A DNA stretch of 64,000 nucleotides from Batkoa obscura (lineage: Eukaryota; Entomophthoromycota; Entomophthoromycetes; Entomophthorales; Batkoaceae): contig JASVEC010000016.1 in NCBI GenBank assembly GCA_030770535.1, positions 186,001 through 250,000 on the forward strand, read 5' to 3'. A program made the position numbers and the translations under genes. Of the stretch, positions 22,558-32,323 are shown one piece after another (positions within the stretch are counted from its first letter, which is position 1; every line of letters starts with the position of its first letter). The notes beneath the pieces were generated by a model. That model ran no database searches, had not been told where the DNA came from, and saw nothing but the letters and a program-made list of their open reading frames with translations.

Positions 22558-24308
22558 TTAATTTAAATATACTGATATCTTTTGTATCAAATCTGGAGGT
22601 AGCTCAAATCGATAGAGATGAGACTTGATCTGATCCAATGCATTATTGGCATCCTTGGCTTGGTTTTTGTTATTTGATTTAGATATTTCATCAAGTTCTC
22701 TAACTAATAAAAAGCATTTTGTCTTTGATTCATCAATCATAAAGATATCTTGACGTTTCAACTGTGATGAATAGTGTAGTAGGTTAATAAGTGCAAAAAA
22801 GCAATAACATGCTTGATAGTAAAACGGTATATGTATGTTTGACTGGAATTGATGCTTAGCATTGAATTTATGGAATCTAATAAAAACTTCACGATCCAGT
22901 CTATTATCTAAACCTTTGTTTAAACAATATGCAACAACTTGGCTAGCATTATTAAATAATAACCTTAACTCTGCAGCTGTAAATTGGACAGGCTGGGGGT
23001 AAACTATAACAGATGGATAATAAAGTGTAATTATAGTATGTTGAACTAACACTTTAAAGTATCTTTTAAAGTTAAACTCATGATCATCTATCTTTTCGCT
23101 TAATTCCTTTTTGCTATAATCGCACTCATTCTTTGCTAATTTTATATCTTGAATTAAATTTGTCAATACAGTCAAACAATTTATAAAGTCACTTCGAGCC
23201 AAAATTAAATCCTCAGTAGGTATTTTACTACAATCATTATACATTTGATAACTTTCTTTTGTCTTTTGTATATGAGTTGATATTCTTATGTTCACTTCAA
23301 TAAAATCCTGGACATACATGTACGAGTTCTCACCCATGACTTTGAGACATGGTTTATTACTATCGACATATTCGTTTTGATTCTTTCTAAAAAAATACAA
23401 CGGGTCCTTTACTTCAAATTTAATAAAAGGCATATCTGGAATACAAGATGAAAGAACTAAATAAGTAAGACACAGTGTTTTCCAAATTCTTCTACCTTGT
23501 AACAACTCATTGTATCTTGTATCACTAATATCTATTTCTTCAAATGATTCATCATTAATATTATACCCTAAACATTGAGCCATTCTTATAGCATCTAAAA
23601 AATAACGTTTGGCTAGATTAAAGTTGGAGTGTGATAACCCAACAAAGCATAGTAATCCCAAAGCCACTACATGGTTACGATTAGGATTACAATAAGAATT
23701 AGGTAAAGTTACTTTCACTCCCTGTAAAGCTTTTCCATAAATCTGTTTATAAGCTATACTATCACGTGGAAGAGCAAAACGAGCGAGAAGTGCAATCAAT
23801 GTATAAGATAAAGTATTAGGTTCTTTGTTTTCTAATATTGCTTTCATATCAAACTTTTCAAACCATAGTTTATATGGGTCCATTACTTTTGTAAAAAAAA
23901 CGGACCCTTGTTCTAGAAAGTGATTATAACTATATTCTCCTTTTATTGAATACATATCTGATATTGTTGTATTGTTCATTGAAGCTAATAAAGTACCACG
24001 TACTTCAAGGCTTTTATTGAAAGTGGTTTCATAATAGGATATCTTTCTGAGGAGACTATTAATCTCAATACAGCTATTTTCTTTAGCTATTGCTTTAAGT
24101 GCCTTTTCAGTCCATATTAAATATCCTAAAAATAAGTTAGTTGATTTAAACTATCAATACAATTACCGTATGCTATTCGTTTGAAGTCTAGGTTTGAATG
24201 AGAATCTAGTTGTTTAAATATATTGTTTAATAAATTATTAAGATCATCCAACTTTAGCTTTATTACATCTGTTCTACTTCTTGTTTTCCTTTTTGAAATT
24301 GATTCCAT
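22558..24308 (-). CDS. fungal-type transcription factor (fungal_trans region), left copy
   Basis: Two exons, 24167-24308 and 22558-24125, separated by a 41-base intron ending TTTTTAG; 569 residues. The centre resembles the fungal_trans (middle homology) region of Zn2Cys6 regulators: LIALLARFALPRDS, then VVALGLLCFVGLSHSNFNLA, AIRMAQCLGYNIN and a GRRIWKTLCLTYLVLS segment. The N-terminus starts MESISKRKTRSRTDVIKLKL, like the basic linker and coiled coil that normally follow a zinc cluster, but no six-cysteine cluster is present in the exons found. Either an upstream exon is missed or the protein lacks its DNA-binding domain. It lies tail-away from the chitinase, with ~580 bases between its start and the chitinase stop. 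Sits wholly within the inverted-repeat arm. Confidence 0.8.
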
Positions 24309-24888
24309 ACTTAATCTTCTATTTATTATCCCTTTTAATTTCTAATTATTTATATTTGCATTGGAATTTATTGAAACAAGAAAATAAAAGATGTTAAAAT
24401 AATTTATTACTCCAGACTAAAACAAAGCCAAGGATCTTGGGCAAATCTTACCAATTTTCTTATATAATAAGTAGAGTCTTATTCATCTATTAAAAAATAT
24501 TAACAATTAGATTATATTTTAAGTTGTGACTTTTTGATAATAATAAACATTCCATTTTATATTTAAGGATTAATTAATAGTTTTTCATTCAATAATACTT
24601 AAAAAGTAAAAAGCTAAGTACAAATAAAAAGACATTTGTATATAAATTAGAACTTATTAAAACATTTATATTATGATATATTTTGTATATAAAATATATA
24701 TAAAATATAAAATATATAAAATATATAATATATAAAATATATAAAATATATATAAGATATATAATATACAAAATATACAAAATATATAAAATATACAAAA
24801 TTCAACTATAACGCTCATTTTTGTTCAATATCATATCATACTATACTATATTATATTGTATTGTATTGTTTATTAAAATGTTATCTAA
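24309..24888. other. upstream region of the left regulator with AT microsatellite
   Basis: Between the regulator start and the chitinase 3' end. It is dominated by an AT-only repeat (24664-24800). A missed exon with a zinc cluster was looked for and not found. Confidence 0.5.
24664..24800. repeat. AT microsatellite (TATATAAAA-type)
   Basis: A long run of TATAAAATA and TATATAAA units. The apparent 69-residue frame over it is only repeat translation. It is mirrored without visible change at about 31832-31968 in the other arm. Confidence 0.85.
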
Positions 24889-26400
24889 TTAAGATGAAAA
24901 TATTTTATCTGGTAATGGTAAAGATTTATAACTATCGCTTGAAGGATGACGATGAACTCCACTAATTAAACCAAAAGAACCTCTTTTATAAGGACTATCA
25001 ATAACAGCCAATGTACGATTAACTAATAGAGATCGTTGACTTTGGTCTACTTCTTTATACAATTGACATGCACCATTATTTACATTATTATCTTTAACAG
25101 ATTGAATTGAATTCAACAATTCCATATTATCTTCATGTAAAGCCCAAATCATCACTCCTTTCAAACCTTGGCATTTGGTATACTCTACTTTATGTTTTAA
25201 AGATTCTGGATCATCATAAGTAATTAATAACTTCTTTTGCGCGCTATATAACCAAGGGGTCATTGTAACTTGATCAAAATGACGCTGCCAACCATTAGTT
25301 GTATCTGAAGTCAACGAGTCTTTTAATAAACCTTGAGATCGTAAATTTTTCCATTGCCAAACACCTGAATAAGTATAAGGAGCTCCTGGACAAGGGTCTG
25401 ACCACATAGCGTCTTGTTGATCTCCTTGGGGTATTGTTTTTGAAAATGGAACATAAAATTGATTTTTATCTTTTGAATCCAATTTTAATTCGTCTTGTAA
25501 TTTAAAAGAACGTCCATAAAAGGCTAAACCCATCACTAGTTTTTCTTTTGGAAACTTAGCTTGTAACCAAGAAGTAACTCCACTCATATACGATTGTTGA
25601 AATCCATTAGCAGTAGTATGACGTAAAGGTGCATTAGGTCCAGTAGTACTAGACCATGGGCCATTGATATCATAAGCCATAACATTGATAAAATCAATTA
25701 AATTAGCTAATTCTGTAGTATCTTTAATAGGACCATTAGGACCATCTAAAGGTTCTACACGTACAGCTAATGTAATTAATTTCTTTTGATCTTTAAAAAT
25801 AATATCTAAATTTGACCTTAATTCTCTTAATAATATAATAAAATTATTATAATCGTTCTGAGGATTAATAATATTACAAGCCATTCCTAATCTTCCTGGA
25901 AATTCCCAATCAATATCAATTCCGTCTAATTGGAACTTTTTAATATAATCAACAATTTTATCAATAAATATCTTTCTTTTATCTTTATCATTAAAGATCA
26001 CGGACATTACTTTACTTCCTGTCCAACCACCAATAGATAATAGTACTTTAACATTGTTATCATGTGCTGCTTTAACTACTCGTGGCAATAAATATTCACT
26101 TTCTAAATATGGTTCATAAGTACTCTCTTTAATTATTGCAAAACAATAATTGATATGTGTGAGTTTATCAAATGCAATTTTTTCAGGTATTAATTCATTC
26201 GCTTTCCAATCCGCATAGTAGCCTACTATCACCTTGTCGCTGGCACTAGTAGCATAAGCGGAGTCTTTGATTGCTTCAATATCATTAGGTTGATCTCCAG
26301 ATTCTGATGGTAGGTTTTCATTGTAATAAGAATCACGTCGGATTATGGACTGGGAGAAGATAGTAGTTAAATAGAATGTCAATATTAATATTTTTTTCAT
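24889..26400 (-). CDS. GH18 chitinase, secreted
   Basis: Hydrolyses beta-1,4-linked GlcNAc polymers by substrate-assisted catalysis. 503 residues in a single exon. The signal peptide is about residues 1-16 (MKKILILTFYLTTIFS). The GH18 barrel shows VIVGYYADW at the first strand, LSIGGW at 121-126 and the catalytic DGIDIDWEFPG, with Asp159, Asp162, Asp164 and acid Glu166 all intact. NVMAYDINGPW and GLAFYGRSF follow. The C-terminal ~50 residues are outside the barrel, and no chitin-binding module or GPI tail is evident. The last ~154 codons lie in the left inverted-repeat arm and are duplicated at 31281-31743. Likely partner of the nearby CRH transglycosylase in wall remodelling or nutrition. 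Confidence 0.94.
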   Translation of the reverse strand: MKKILILTFYLTTIFSQSIIRRDSYYNENLPSESGDQPNDIEAIKDSAYATSASDKVIVGYYADWKANELIPEKIAFDKLTHINYCFAIIKESTYEPYLESEYLLPRVVKAAHDNNVKVLLSIGGWTGSKVMSVIFNDKDKRKIFIDKIVDYIKKFQLDGIDIDWEFPGRLGMACNIINPQNDYNNFIILLRELRSNLDIIFKDQKKLITLAVRVEPLDGPNGPIKDTTELANLIDFINVMAYDINGPWSSTTGPNAPLRHTTANGFQQSYMSGVTSWLQAKFPKEKLVMGLAFYGRSFKLQDELKLDSKDKNQFYVPFSKTIPQGDQQDAMWSDPCPGAPYTYSGVWQWKNLRSQGLLKDSLTSDTTNGWQRHFDQVTMTPWLYSAQKKLLITYDDPESLKHKVEYTKCQGLKGVMIWALHEDNMELLNSIQSVKDNNVNNGACQLYKEVDQSQRSLLVNRTLAVIDSPYKRGSFGLISGVHRHPSSDSYKSLPLPDKIFSS

Positions 26401-27042
26401 TTTATAGTGTAATTGAGAATGTTAATAATAATGAAATGGTTTTTTTACTAAATATTAAAGTTAGTTTATTTTTTAGAGCTTTTATACAAGTTGAGTTTGG
26501 CATTTACAGTTGCTTTGATAGAGAATTGATTGAGACTTTAAAATTCTAAAAATGAGAAATAGAAATTTCCAGGTTTTAAAACTTAAATTCAAGTCTTAAA
26601 TTATTTTAAATTACTTTTTATAGCATATTGATTTGTTATAAAAGTTTGTTTGAAATGTTAGAATTTTTTTATAGTTTATTATTTATTTTGACAGGTTGTC
26701 AAAGTTTTTTATATTAAAAATTAAACTTTAAACAAATTTTGGTTTCAAAAAATTATAAAAGTAACGAAAAATTATTAAAGTTTATTGAACAAAATTGAAA
26801 AGTTTAAGGCAAAGTTGATTAAATTTGATTTTTTTATAAGTTGTATTATATATTATATATTACATATTATTTTTATTTTATAAAATCAATATTATTAATA
26901 GATATCATTATATACCTCTCTTTAATAAAAATACGTTAAGCTTCCCCCAAAATGTTATATAGAATATATCTTTTTTATTATTATTAAACATTAACTAATT
27001 GTAATTCTACACCACTCATTTCTATCCTTCTAAAACTTATAT
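26401..27042. other. chitinase upstream region
   Basis: About 640 AT-rich bases between the chitinase start and the next gene's 3' end. It presumably holds the chitinase promoter. No motif recognised. Confidence 0.45.
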
Positions 27043-27846
27043 CTACACATAAATCATTTGAGAAAACCTTTTAGGCTTAAATTTAGGTAAATTAAAAGCT
27101 AACACTGCACCAAACGCCTAATAAAAAACATTAAGCAATCTTAACTCCTATCATCTATATAAAAAAACTTTTGCTTACCAACAATAAAATCAATAAAATA
27201 ACAATAGCTAAAACAATTTGACTTGCAGGCGGACCAGCTAAACCTTCAATAGTAGCGCCTAACCAAAAAGCAAAGGGGAAGTCGGTGGGTATTTGATAAT
27301 GAGATTCATACCATAAATTCAACTCATCCCAATTATCTCTATAAGGTGAATAAGGAGCAAAGATATAAGCATTTTGTTTGTTTATTGGAATAATATGAGA
27401 GATATAAAATAAATATAGAATTAATAAAAATATTAAGCTACCACATGTCATGGTATACTATTAAAAAGGTTAATAAAAAGGAAATAAAAAGAGTTATATT
27501 AAACTTACCCAATTATTAGCTTCTTCAACTTCATTTTTTATTGATACAATAGAAAAGATTAAAATAGCACATGTAAATAAATTTAATATTAAGGGTAACC
27601 ATACCATGGAACCTCGATTACTTACATTCCAAAAATCAAAAAAAGTTAATAGAATTAAGATACACTAATTTAATAAATATTATATTAATATCATATTAAT
27701 GTTATATTTTATATTAATTTGAATTTATTAAAAATTACCAATAATAAAGTTTGAGATGTAAAAAATAAAGCTCTTATAAATGTTATAATTCTTAACTCTC
27801 GATTACTTTGTTCTATTGGGACTTGTAAAAATTTTAATTGAGCCAT
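27043..27846 (-). CDS. four-transmembrane protein of unknown function
   Basis: Four exons: 27739-27846, 27509-27664, 27179-27457, 27043-27117, giving 205 residues with all joins in frame. Four hydrophobic segments: RALFFTSQTLLLCILILLTF, LPLILNLFTCAILIFSIVSI, GSLIFLLILYLFYISHII and SQIVLAIVILLILLLAFGAV. A ~55-residue loop rich in aromatics separates segments 3 and 4, and a short basic tail (KFKPKRFSQ) follows. The topology resembles small fungal tetraspan plasma-membrane proteins, but I do not recognise the family. It lies between the chitinase and CRH genes, which is suggestive of a surface role and nothing more. Confidence 0.75.
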
Positions 27847-28729
27847 TTACGATTATTAATAATATTATTATCAAAATAAAATTGGAATATTAAATTAAAT
27901 AGAAATAAAAATGATTTTAATTAATATTATTGTATTTATTTATATTCTAATTTCTATTATTTTTGTTTCTATTGTTGATACTTTTGTTACTCAACGTTTA
28001 TTTAAATGTTATCTTGGCTCTTCTGGTAAATCAAATCATGTGGTAATTATATCATTTGAAATTGAAAATTATTAAATAAAATCATCAGTTAATCAATAAT
28101 TAGCTTGTAAATCAATATAATTTATGAAAAATATTAACTTATTATTAATTAAAATAAGGTAAAGACATACCCGACTATTATTATTAAGTAAATGTCAACT
28201 GAATGGTGACTAAACCCTAATCTTAGCAATTAATTTAAAAATATAAATTAATCTTTAGATTAAATCAGTTTCCATAAGATTATTAAAATCTTGAATGGGA
28301 ATATTAAATTTCATATAACCTTTAAAAACAATTCAATTAATATTTTATCCTAACATAAAATACTTTATCTAAATAATTGAAAAAAGTAGACTTAATCGCC
28401 ATGAACCAGTTCATAAATTAAGTGTACTTATTTCATTTTATAAAGACTTGAATGTTAAAGGTATTATTCGGTAAAGAGTTTTAAAATTTTAAAATCGGAG
28501 CATATTATAACTATGGAAATTAAAAGATTGTGGGTTTGAAAAAAAGTAATCAAAAACAAAAATAAGAAAATAAGTTAAAAAATTTATTTAAAGAAAAATA
28601 TCGAATTAATATACATGAAAAAGATATTATTTCACAAAGGTAAATGAGATAAAGAGTTGAATTCAAATTCAAATAATATCTGGTAATTAAAGAGTAAGTA
28701 GGTATTATTATTAAAGCTATATTTATTAT
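27847..28729. other. intergenic region with a possible membrane-anchor exon
   Basis: Apart from the short frame at 27911-28043 there is nothing recognisable. Around 28370-28470 a plus-strand peptide (NRHEPVHKLSVLISFYKDLN) is open but isolated. Confidence 0.4.
27911..28043 (+). pseudogene. possible first exon or remnant of a membrane protein
   Basis: An ATG opens 44 codons beginning MILINIIVFIYILISIIFVS, a clear transmembrane stretch. It continues DTFVTQRLFKCYLGSSGKSNH and ends at a plausible GTAATT donor. I could not find a convincing following exon. It is divergent from the four-TM gene, 64 bases away, so it may be a real gene whose later exons are decayed or missed. Confidence 0.3.
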
Positions 28730-29842
28730 TTAAATATTAATTAAACTATAATAAATTATACTTAATAATATAGATAATATTAAATTTGGGTATAAAGTTA
28801 AACCATTTGAATTATAAAATGTTTTAACTTGAAGTCCCATACCATTATTATTACTATTGTCCCCATCTCCATTGTTTTCATTATTTTGAATAGATTTACC
28901 CGTCATATTAGATTTACCTTCAAATACTAATGAAAAATCATTATCAGATGAAGTAGCTGGACCATAACATTCAACGTTAACTGATTTTAAAGCCATAAAT
29001 AAATAACCCTGTTTAGTGATATCTGGATCATCCCAATTGATTGAGCCACCTGCCCATTCTTTTGTACCTTCAGCACCAGCACCACCATCCCAAATACCAA
29101 TTTCAATTCTAGATGGCGAACTAGGATAATTATATTGTCCATCTTTCAATGTATCTGATTTCTTTAACGTTCTTACTATTTTATTATCAACTAACCAATT
29201 TAATTCATCTTCTTTCCAATCTATAGTATAATCATGATATTCTGAATAGGAACTGCTTTGAATAGGATGTTTCATTCCTTTTGTTAAATCTAATATACCA
29301 CGATAATAATAATTAGATTGTACTTCATTTAAGTTGCTACCAATCCATTCAAAGTCAATTTCATCTTTATCTTCGGCCATAGTAATAAAACTAGTGATTA
29401 CACCTGCTCCTTTACTTGTTTTTAAACTAGCAGTTATCTTTGCAAAGTTAACATACCTTGTGGAAGTAATCCTTCCACCTCCACTACCCTTTGGCATTTT
29501 AATTAGTAATTGGTTATTTTGAATTTCGACTTGACCAGTGGTAGCCCATTCAACACTTCGATAATCACCAGTATAGTTATCTAAGGGATGGAATTTACTG
29601 GAATCTGTGAATTGATACATTTTGGATTCACATGCTGGAGGTAATAAACACGCATTTTTTCCATTATCGTCCGTAATCGAGTATTCTTTTTGACATCCAA
29701 TACCACAGAAGTTATACCCATTCCCACAAAATCCATGACTAGAACAACAGGGACTCCAAGTATCACATTGATTGCCATCCGTTCCGCAAGAAAGCGTAGG
29801 AGTTATTAATGATAAAAATAATAGTAAATAACTAATAAGCAT
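28730..29842 (-). CDS. CBM18-GH16 cell-wall chitin-glucan transglycosylase (CRH family)
   Basis: CRH-type enzymes transfer chitin chains onto beta-1,6/1,3-glucan at the wall surface. Single exon, 370 residues. Signal peptide residues 1-18. A chitin-binding CBM18 module occupies about residues 19-50, with dense cysteines (SPCCSSHGFCGNGYNFCG). The GH16 domain follows, with the catalytic DEIDFEWIG (Glu161 nucleophile, Asp163, Glu165 acid/base), IDWKEDELNWLVD and PSRIEIGIWDGG. After a Ser/Asn/Gly-rich linker the protein ends in a hydrophobic tail (LTLYPNLILSILLSIIYYSL) typical of a GPI-anchor signal. Compared with yeast it is Utr2-like because of the N-terminal CBM18. It lies inside the segment bounded by the 2.8 kb inverted repeats. 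Confidence 0.94.
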   Translation of the reverse strand: MLISYLLLFLSLITPTLSCGTDGNQCDTWSPCCSSHGFCGNGYNFCGIGCQKEYSITDDNGKNACLLPPACESKMYQFTDSSKFHPLDNYTGDYRSVEWATTGQVEIQNNQLLIKMPKGSGGGRITSTRYVNFAKITASLKTSKGAGVITSFITMAEDKDEIDFEWIGSNLNEVQSNYYYRGILDLTKGMKHPIQSSSYSEYHDYTIDWKEDELNWLVDNKIVRTLKKSDTLKDGQYNYPSSPSRIEIGIWDGGAGAEGTKEWAGGSINWDDPDITKQGYLFMALKSVNVECYGPATSSDNDFSLVFEGKSNMTGKSIQNNENNGDGDNSNNNGMGLQVKTFYNSNGLTLYPNLILSILLSIIYYSLINI

Positions 29843-31270
29843 TTCGAAAGTTAGTAGTTAATAATTAAATAAAAAAATAGAATCTTAATTGAATATAGTT
29901 TAGTATTTATATTATTTTCCTTGAATGATAGTTATTAATTTTAACGTCTAATTTTTTATGGCTACTTAATTTTTAACGTTTATTTTTTTAATTTTTCCCC
30001 GCAAGCTTTTAACTTCTTCACCCCACATTTTCTTTATTTTTTTGACCAGATGCTTGTTTGTTGATTTTTTTTTAAAAATTAGGCTTTTTAACTCAAATAA
30101 GTTGTTTAGCCCAACTTCTTTTAAGTAACAATAAAATCATCTAACATCAAGTTGAATGTTTATAATAAATAAAAGCTTTCTCGTTTCTATTATGTATATT
30201 AAATTGAAAAATTAAATTTTAAATTTTGTTGATTTTTTATTGATAAGTTACTAAATTAACTTAGTTTAGTAAGTTATTAATTTATCAATTCTATATAATT
30301 ATTTATCGAGCATTAAAATCTTCAATATTTTTATGAACAAGGTTTCTAAATTTAGTCGGTTGATTATGTATTAAAGTTTATTATGAAATTCAATAATTCT
30401 AATAAAATATAGTAATTATTAACTTATTTATTAACATAAGGTAGTAGTAACCTTAATGTACATATGGGGATGTATTTTTGTGTTTAAGAGTTTTACTAAC
30501 AAATCTTCCGCTTAAATAGTGCTTAAAAAATGGAAGAAATAATGAAGTCAAAAAAAACACTCCCATATCCTTTCAAAAATTTATAGAATTAATAATTGAA
30601 AAAAGTTCTTACTAATTTTTAATTCAATAAAGTTAATCGACAGAATGTTATTTATCTTACTATTAATTTTATGAAATAATATAAATTAATTACTTTAAAG
30701 TATTTATACTAATTTCTTATTTTAAGCATACAAGCATATGTAGATAACTACTTTATATATAAAGATAATGAAATTTTCAATATTTTTTCAAGATGGATTT
30801 AGGCTATTAAAAAATATAATTAACTACTCTTTGCTAATAATAGTTACTTTTTAATATAAGAAAATCTAAAGCTTGACACTTTAATATTATATTAACATTA
30901 AACTATTTAAAGTTAAAAGCTTTGTACCACTTTCTTTAAAATAATAAATTATTTGGTTTAAACAACTAGAATAATTTTACAAAGATGAGTTAAAAAGTAA
31001 TCTTATCATCTTTCTAAACAATATAGTAATATAATCGCTTTGACTATAGAAATAAACCTCGTTAATAACCTACAGTTAAGTATCATTAAGTGTAATATAA
31101 TAATATCCCCTATAATAGCAAATAGGTTTTAATTATCTCATATTAAAATTGAATTTAAATAAACAAACATTCATTTTCTATTCTTGTTTCAAAATAAGTA
31201 CCCTCAAAGTGATTATCAAGCTACTATTTAATTTTATCTTTATCCTAACATCTTTCATATTTATTCTAAC
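29843..31270. other. AT-rich region between the CRH gene and the right inverted-repeat arm
   Basis: It contains one small element (30465-30565). Otherwise low-complexity AT-rich DNA that should include the CRH promoter. No gene recognised. Confidence 0.5.
30465..30565 (+). mobile_element. small inverted-repeat element, copy 10
   Basis: TGGGGATGTATTTTTGTG to AACACTCCCA. Internal core CGCTTAAATAGTGCTTAAAA. TA/TA flanks. Confidence 0.85.
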
Positions 31271-31280
31271 GTTTGGCGAT

Positions 31281-31743
31281 GAAAAATTTACGATCTCAAG
31301 GTTTATTAAAAGACTCGTTGACTTCAGATACAACTAATGGTTGGCAGCGTCATTTTGATCAAGTTACAATGACCCCTTGGTTATATAGCGCGCAAAAGAA
31401 GTTATTAATTACTTATGATGATCCAGAATCTTTAAAACATAAAGTAGAGTATACCAAATGCCAAGGTTTGAAAGGAGTGATGATTTGGGCTTTACATGAA
31501 GATAATATGGAATTGTTGAATTCAATTCAATCTGTTAAAGATAATAATGTAAATAATGGTGCATGTCAATTGTATAAAGAAGTAGACCAAAGTCAACGAT
31601 CTCTATTAGTTAATCGTACATTGGCTGTTATTGATAGTCCTTATAAAAGAGGTTCTTTTGGTTTAATTAGTGGAGTTCATCGTCATCCTTCAAGCGATAG
31701 TTATAAATCTTTACCATTACCAGATAAAATATTTTCATCTTAA
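31281..31743 (+). pseudogene. chitinase 3' fragment (duplicate)
   Basis: Identical at protein level to the last ~154 residues of the chitinase at 24889-26400 (from KNLRSQGLLKD to the stop). The signal peptide and the catalytic DxxDxDxE half are absent, so this copy cannot be a chitinase. The ATG at 31279 is provided by the junction. It would become the 3' half of an intact gene if the enclosed segment were inverted. Confidence 0.9.
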
Positions 31744-32323
31744 TTAGATAACATTTTAATAAACAATACAATACAATATAATATAGTATAGTATGATATG
31801 ATATTGAACAAAAATGAGCGTTATAGTTGAATTTTGTATATTTTATATATTTTGTATATTTTGTATATTATATATCTTATATATATTTTATATATTTTAT
31901 ATATTATATATTTTATATATTTTATATTTTATATATATTTTATATACAAAATATATCATAATATAAATGTTTTAATAAGTTCTAATTTATATACAAATGT
32001 CTTTTTATTTGTACTTAGCTTTTTACTTTTTAAGTATTATTGAATGAAAAACTATTAATTAATCCTTAAATATAAAATGGAATGTTTATTATTATCAAAA
32101 AGTCACAACTTAAAATATAATCTAATTGTTAATATTTTTTAATAGATGAATAAGACTCTACTTATTATATAAGAAAATTGGTAAGATTTGCCCAAGATCC
32201 TTGGCTTTGTTTTAGTCTGGAGTAATAAATTATTTTAACATCTTTTATTTTCTTGTTTCAATAAATTCCAATGCAAATATAAATAATTAGAAATTAAAAG
32301 GGATAATAAATAGAAGATTAAGT
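31744..32323. other. upstream region of the right regulator with AT microsatellite
   Basis: Mirror of 24309-24888. The AT microsatellite lies at about 31832-31968. Nothing coding. Confidence 0.6.

Larger units (their letters stand above)
22558..25360 (-). repeat. left arm of a 2.8 kb near-perfect inverted repeat
   Basis: Nearly identical to the reverse complement of 31271-34074. It covers a whole regulator gene, its upstream AT microsatellite and the last ~154 codons of the chitinase. Only one protein-level difference was noticed inside (Val versus Ile four codons before the stop, near 22566), yet at both ends similarity fades quickly. The microsatellite at 24664-24800 is the same in both arms. 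Confidence 0.93.

Noticed and set aside
24589-24798. 69-codon frame rich in Tyr, Ile and Leu (and its mirror at 31834-32043)
   Set aside because: It is a translation of the AT microsatellite, with no independent coding signal.
29334-29522. Plus-strand frame within the CRH gene
   Set aside because: Antisense shadow of the GH16 catalytic domain.
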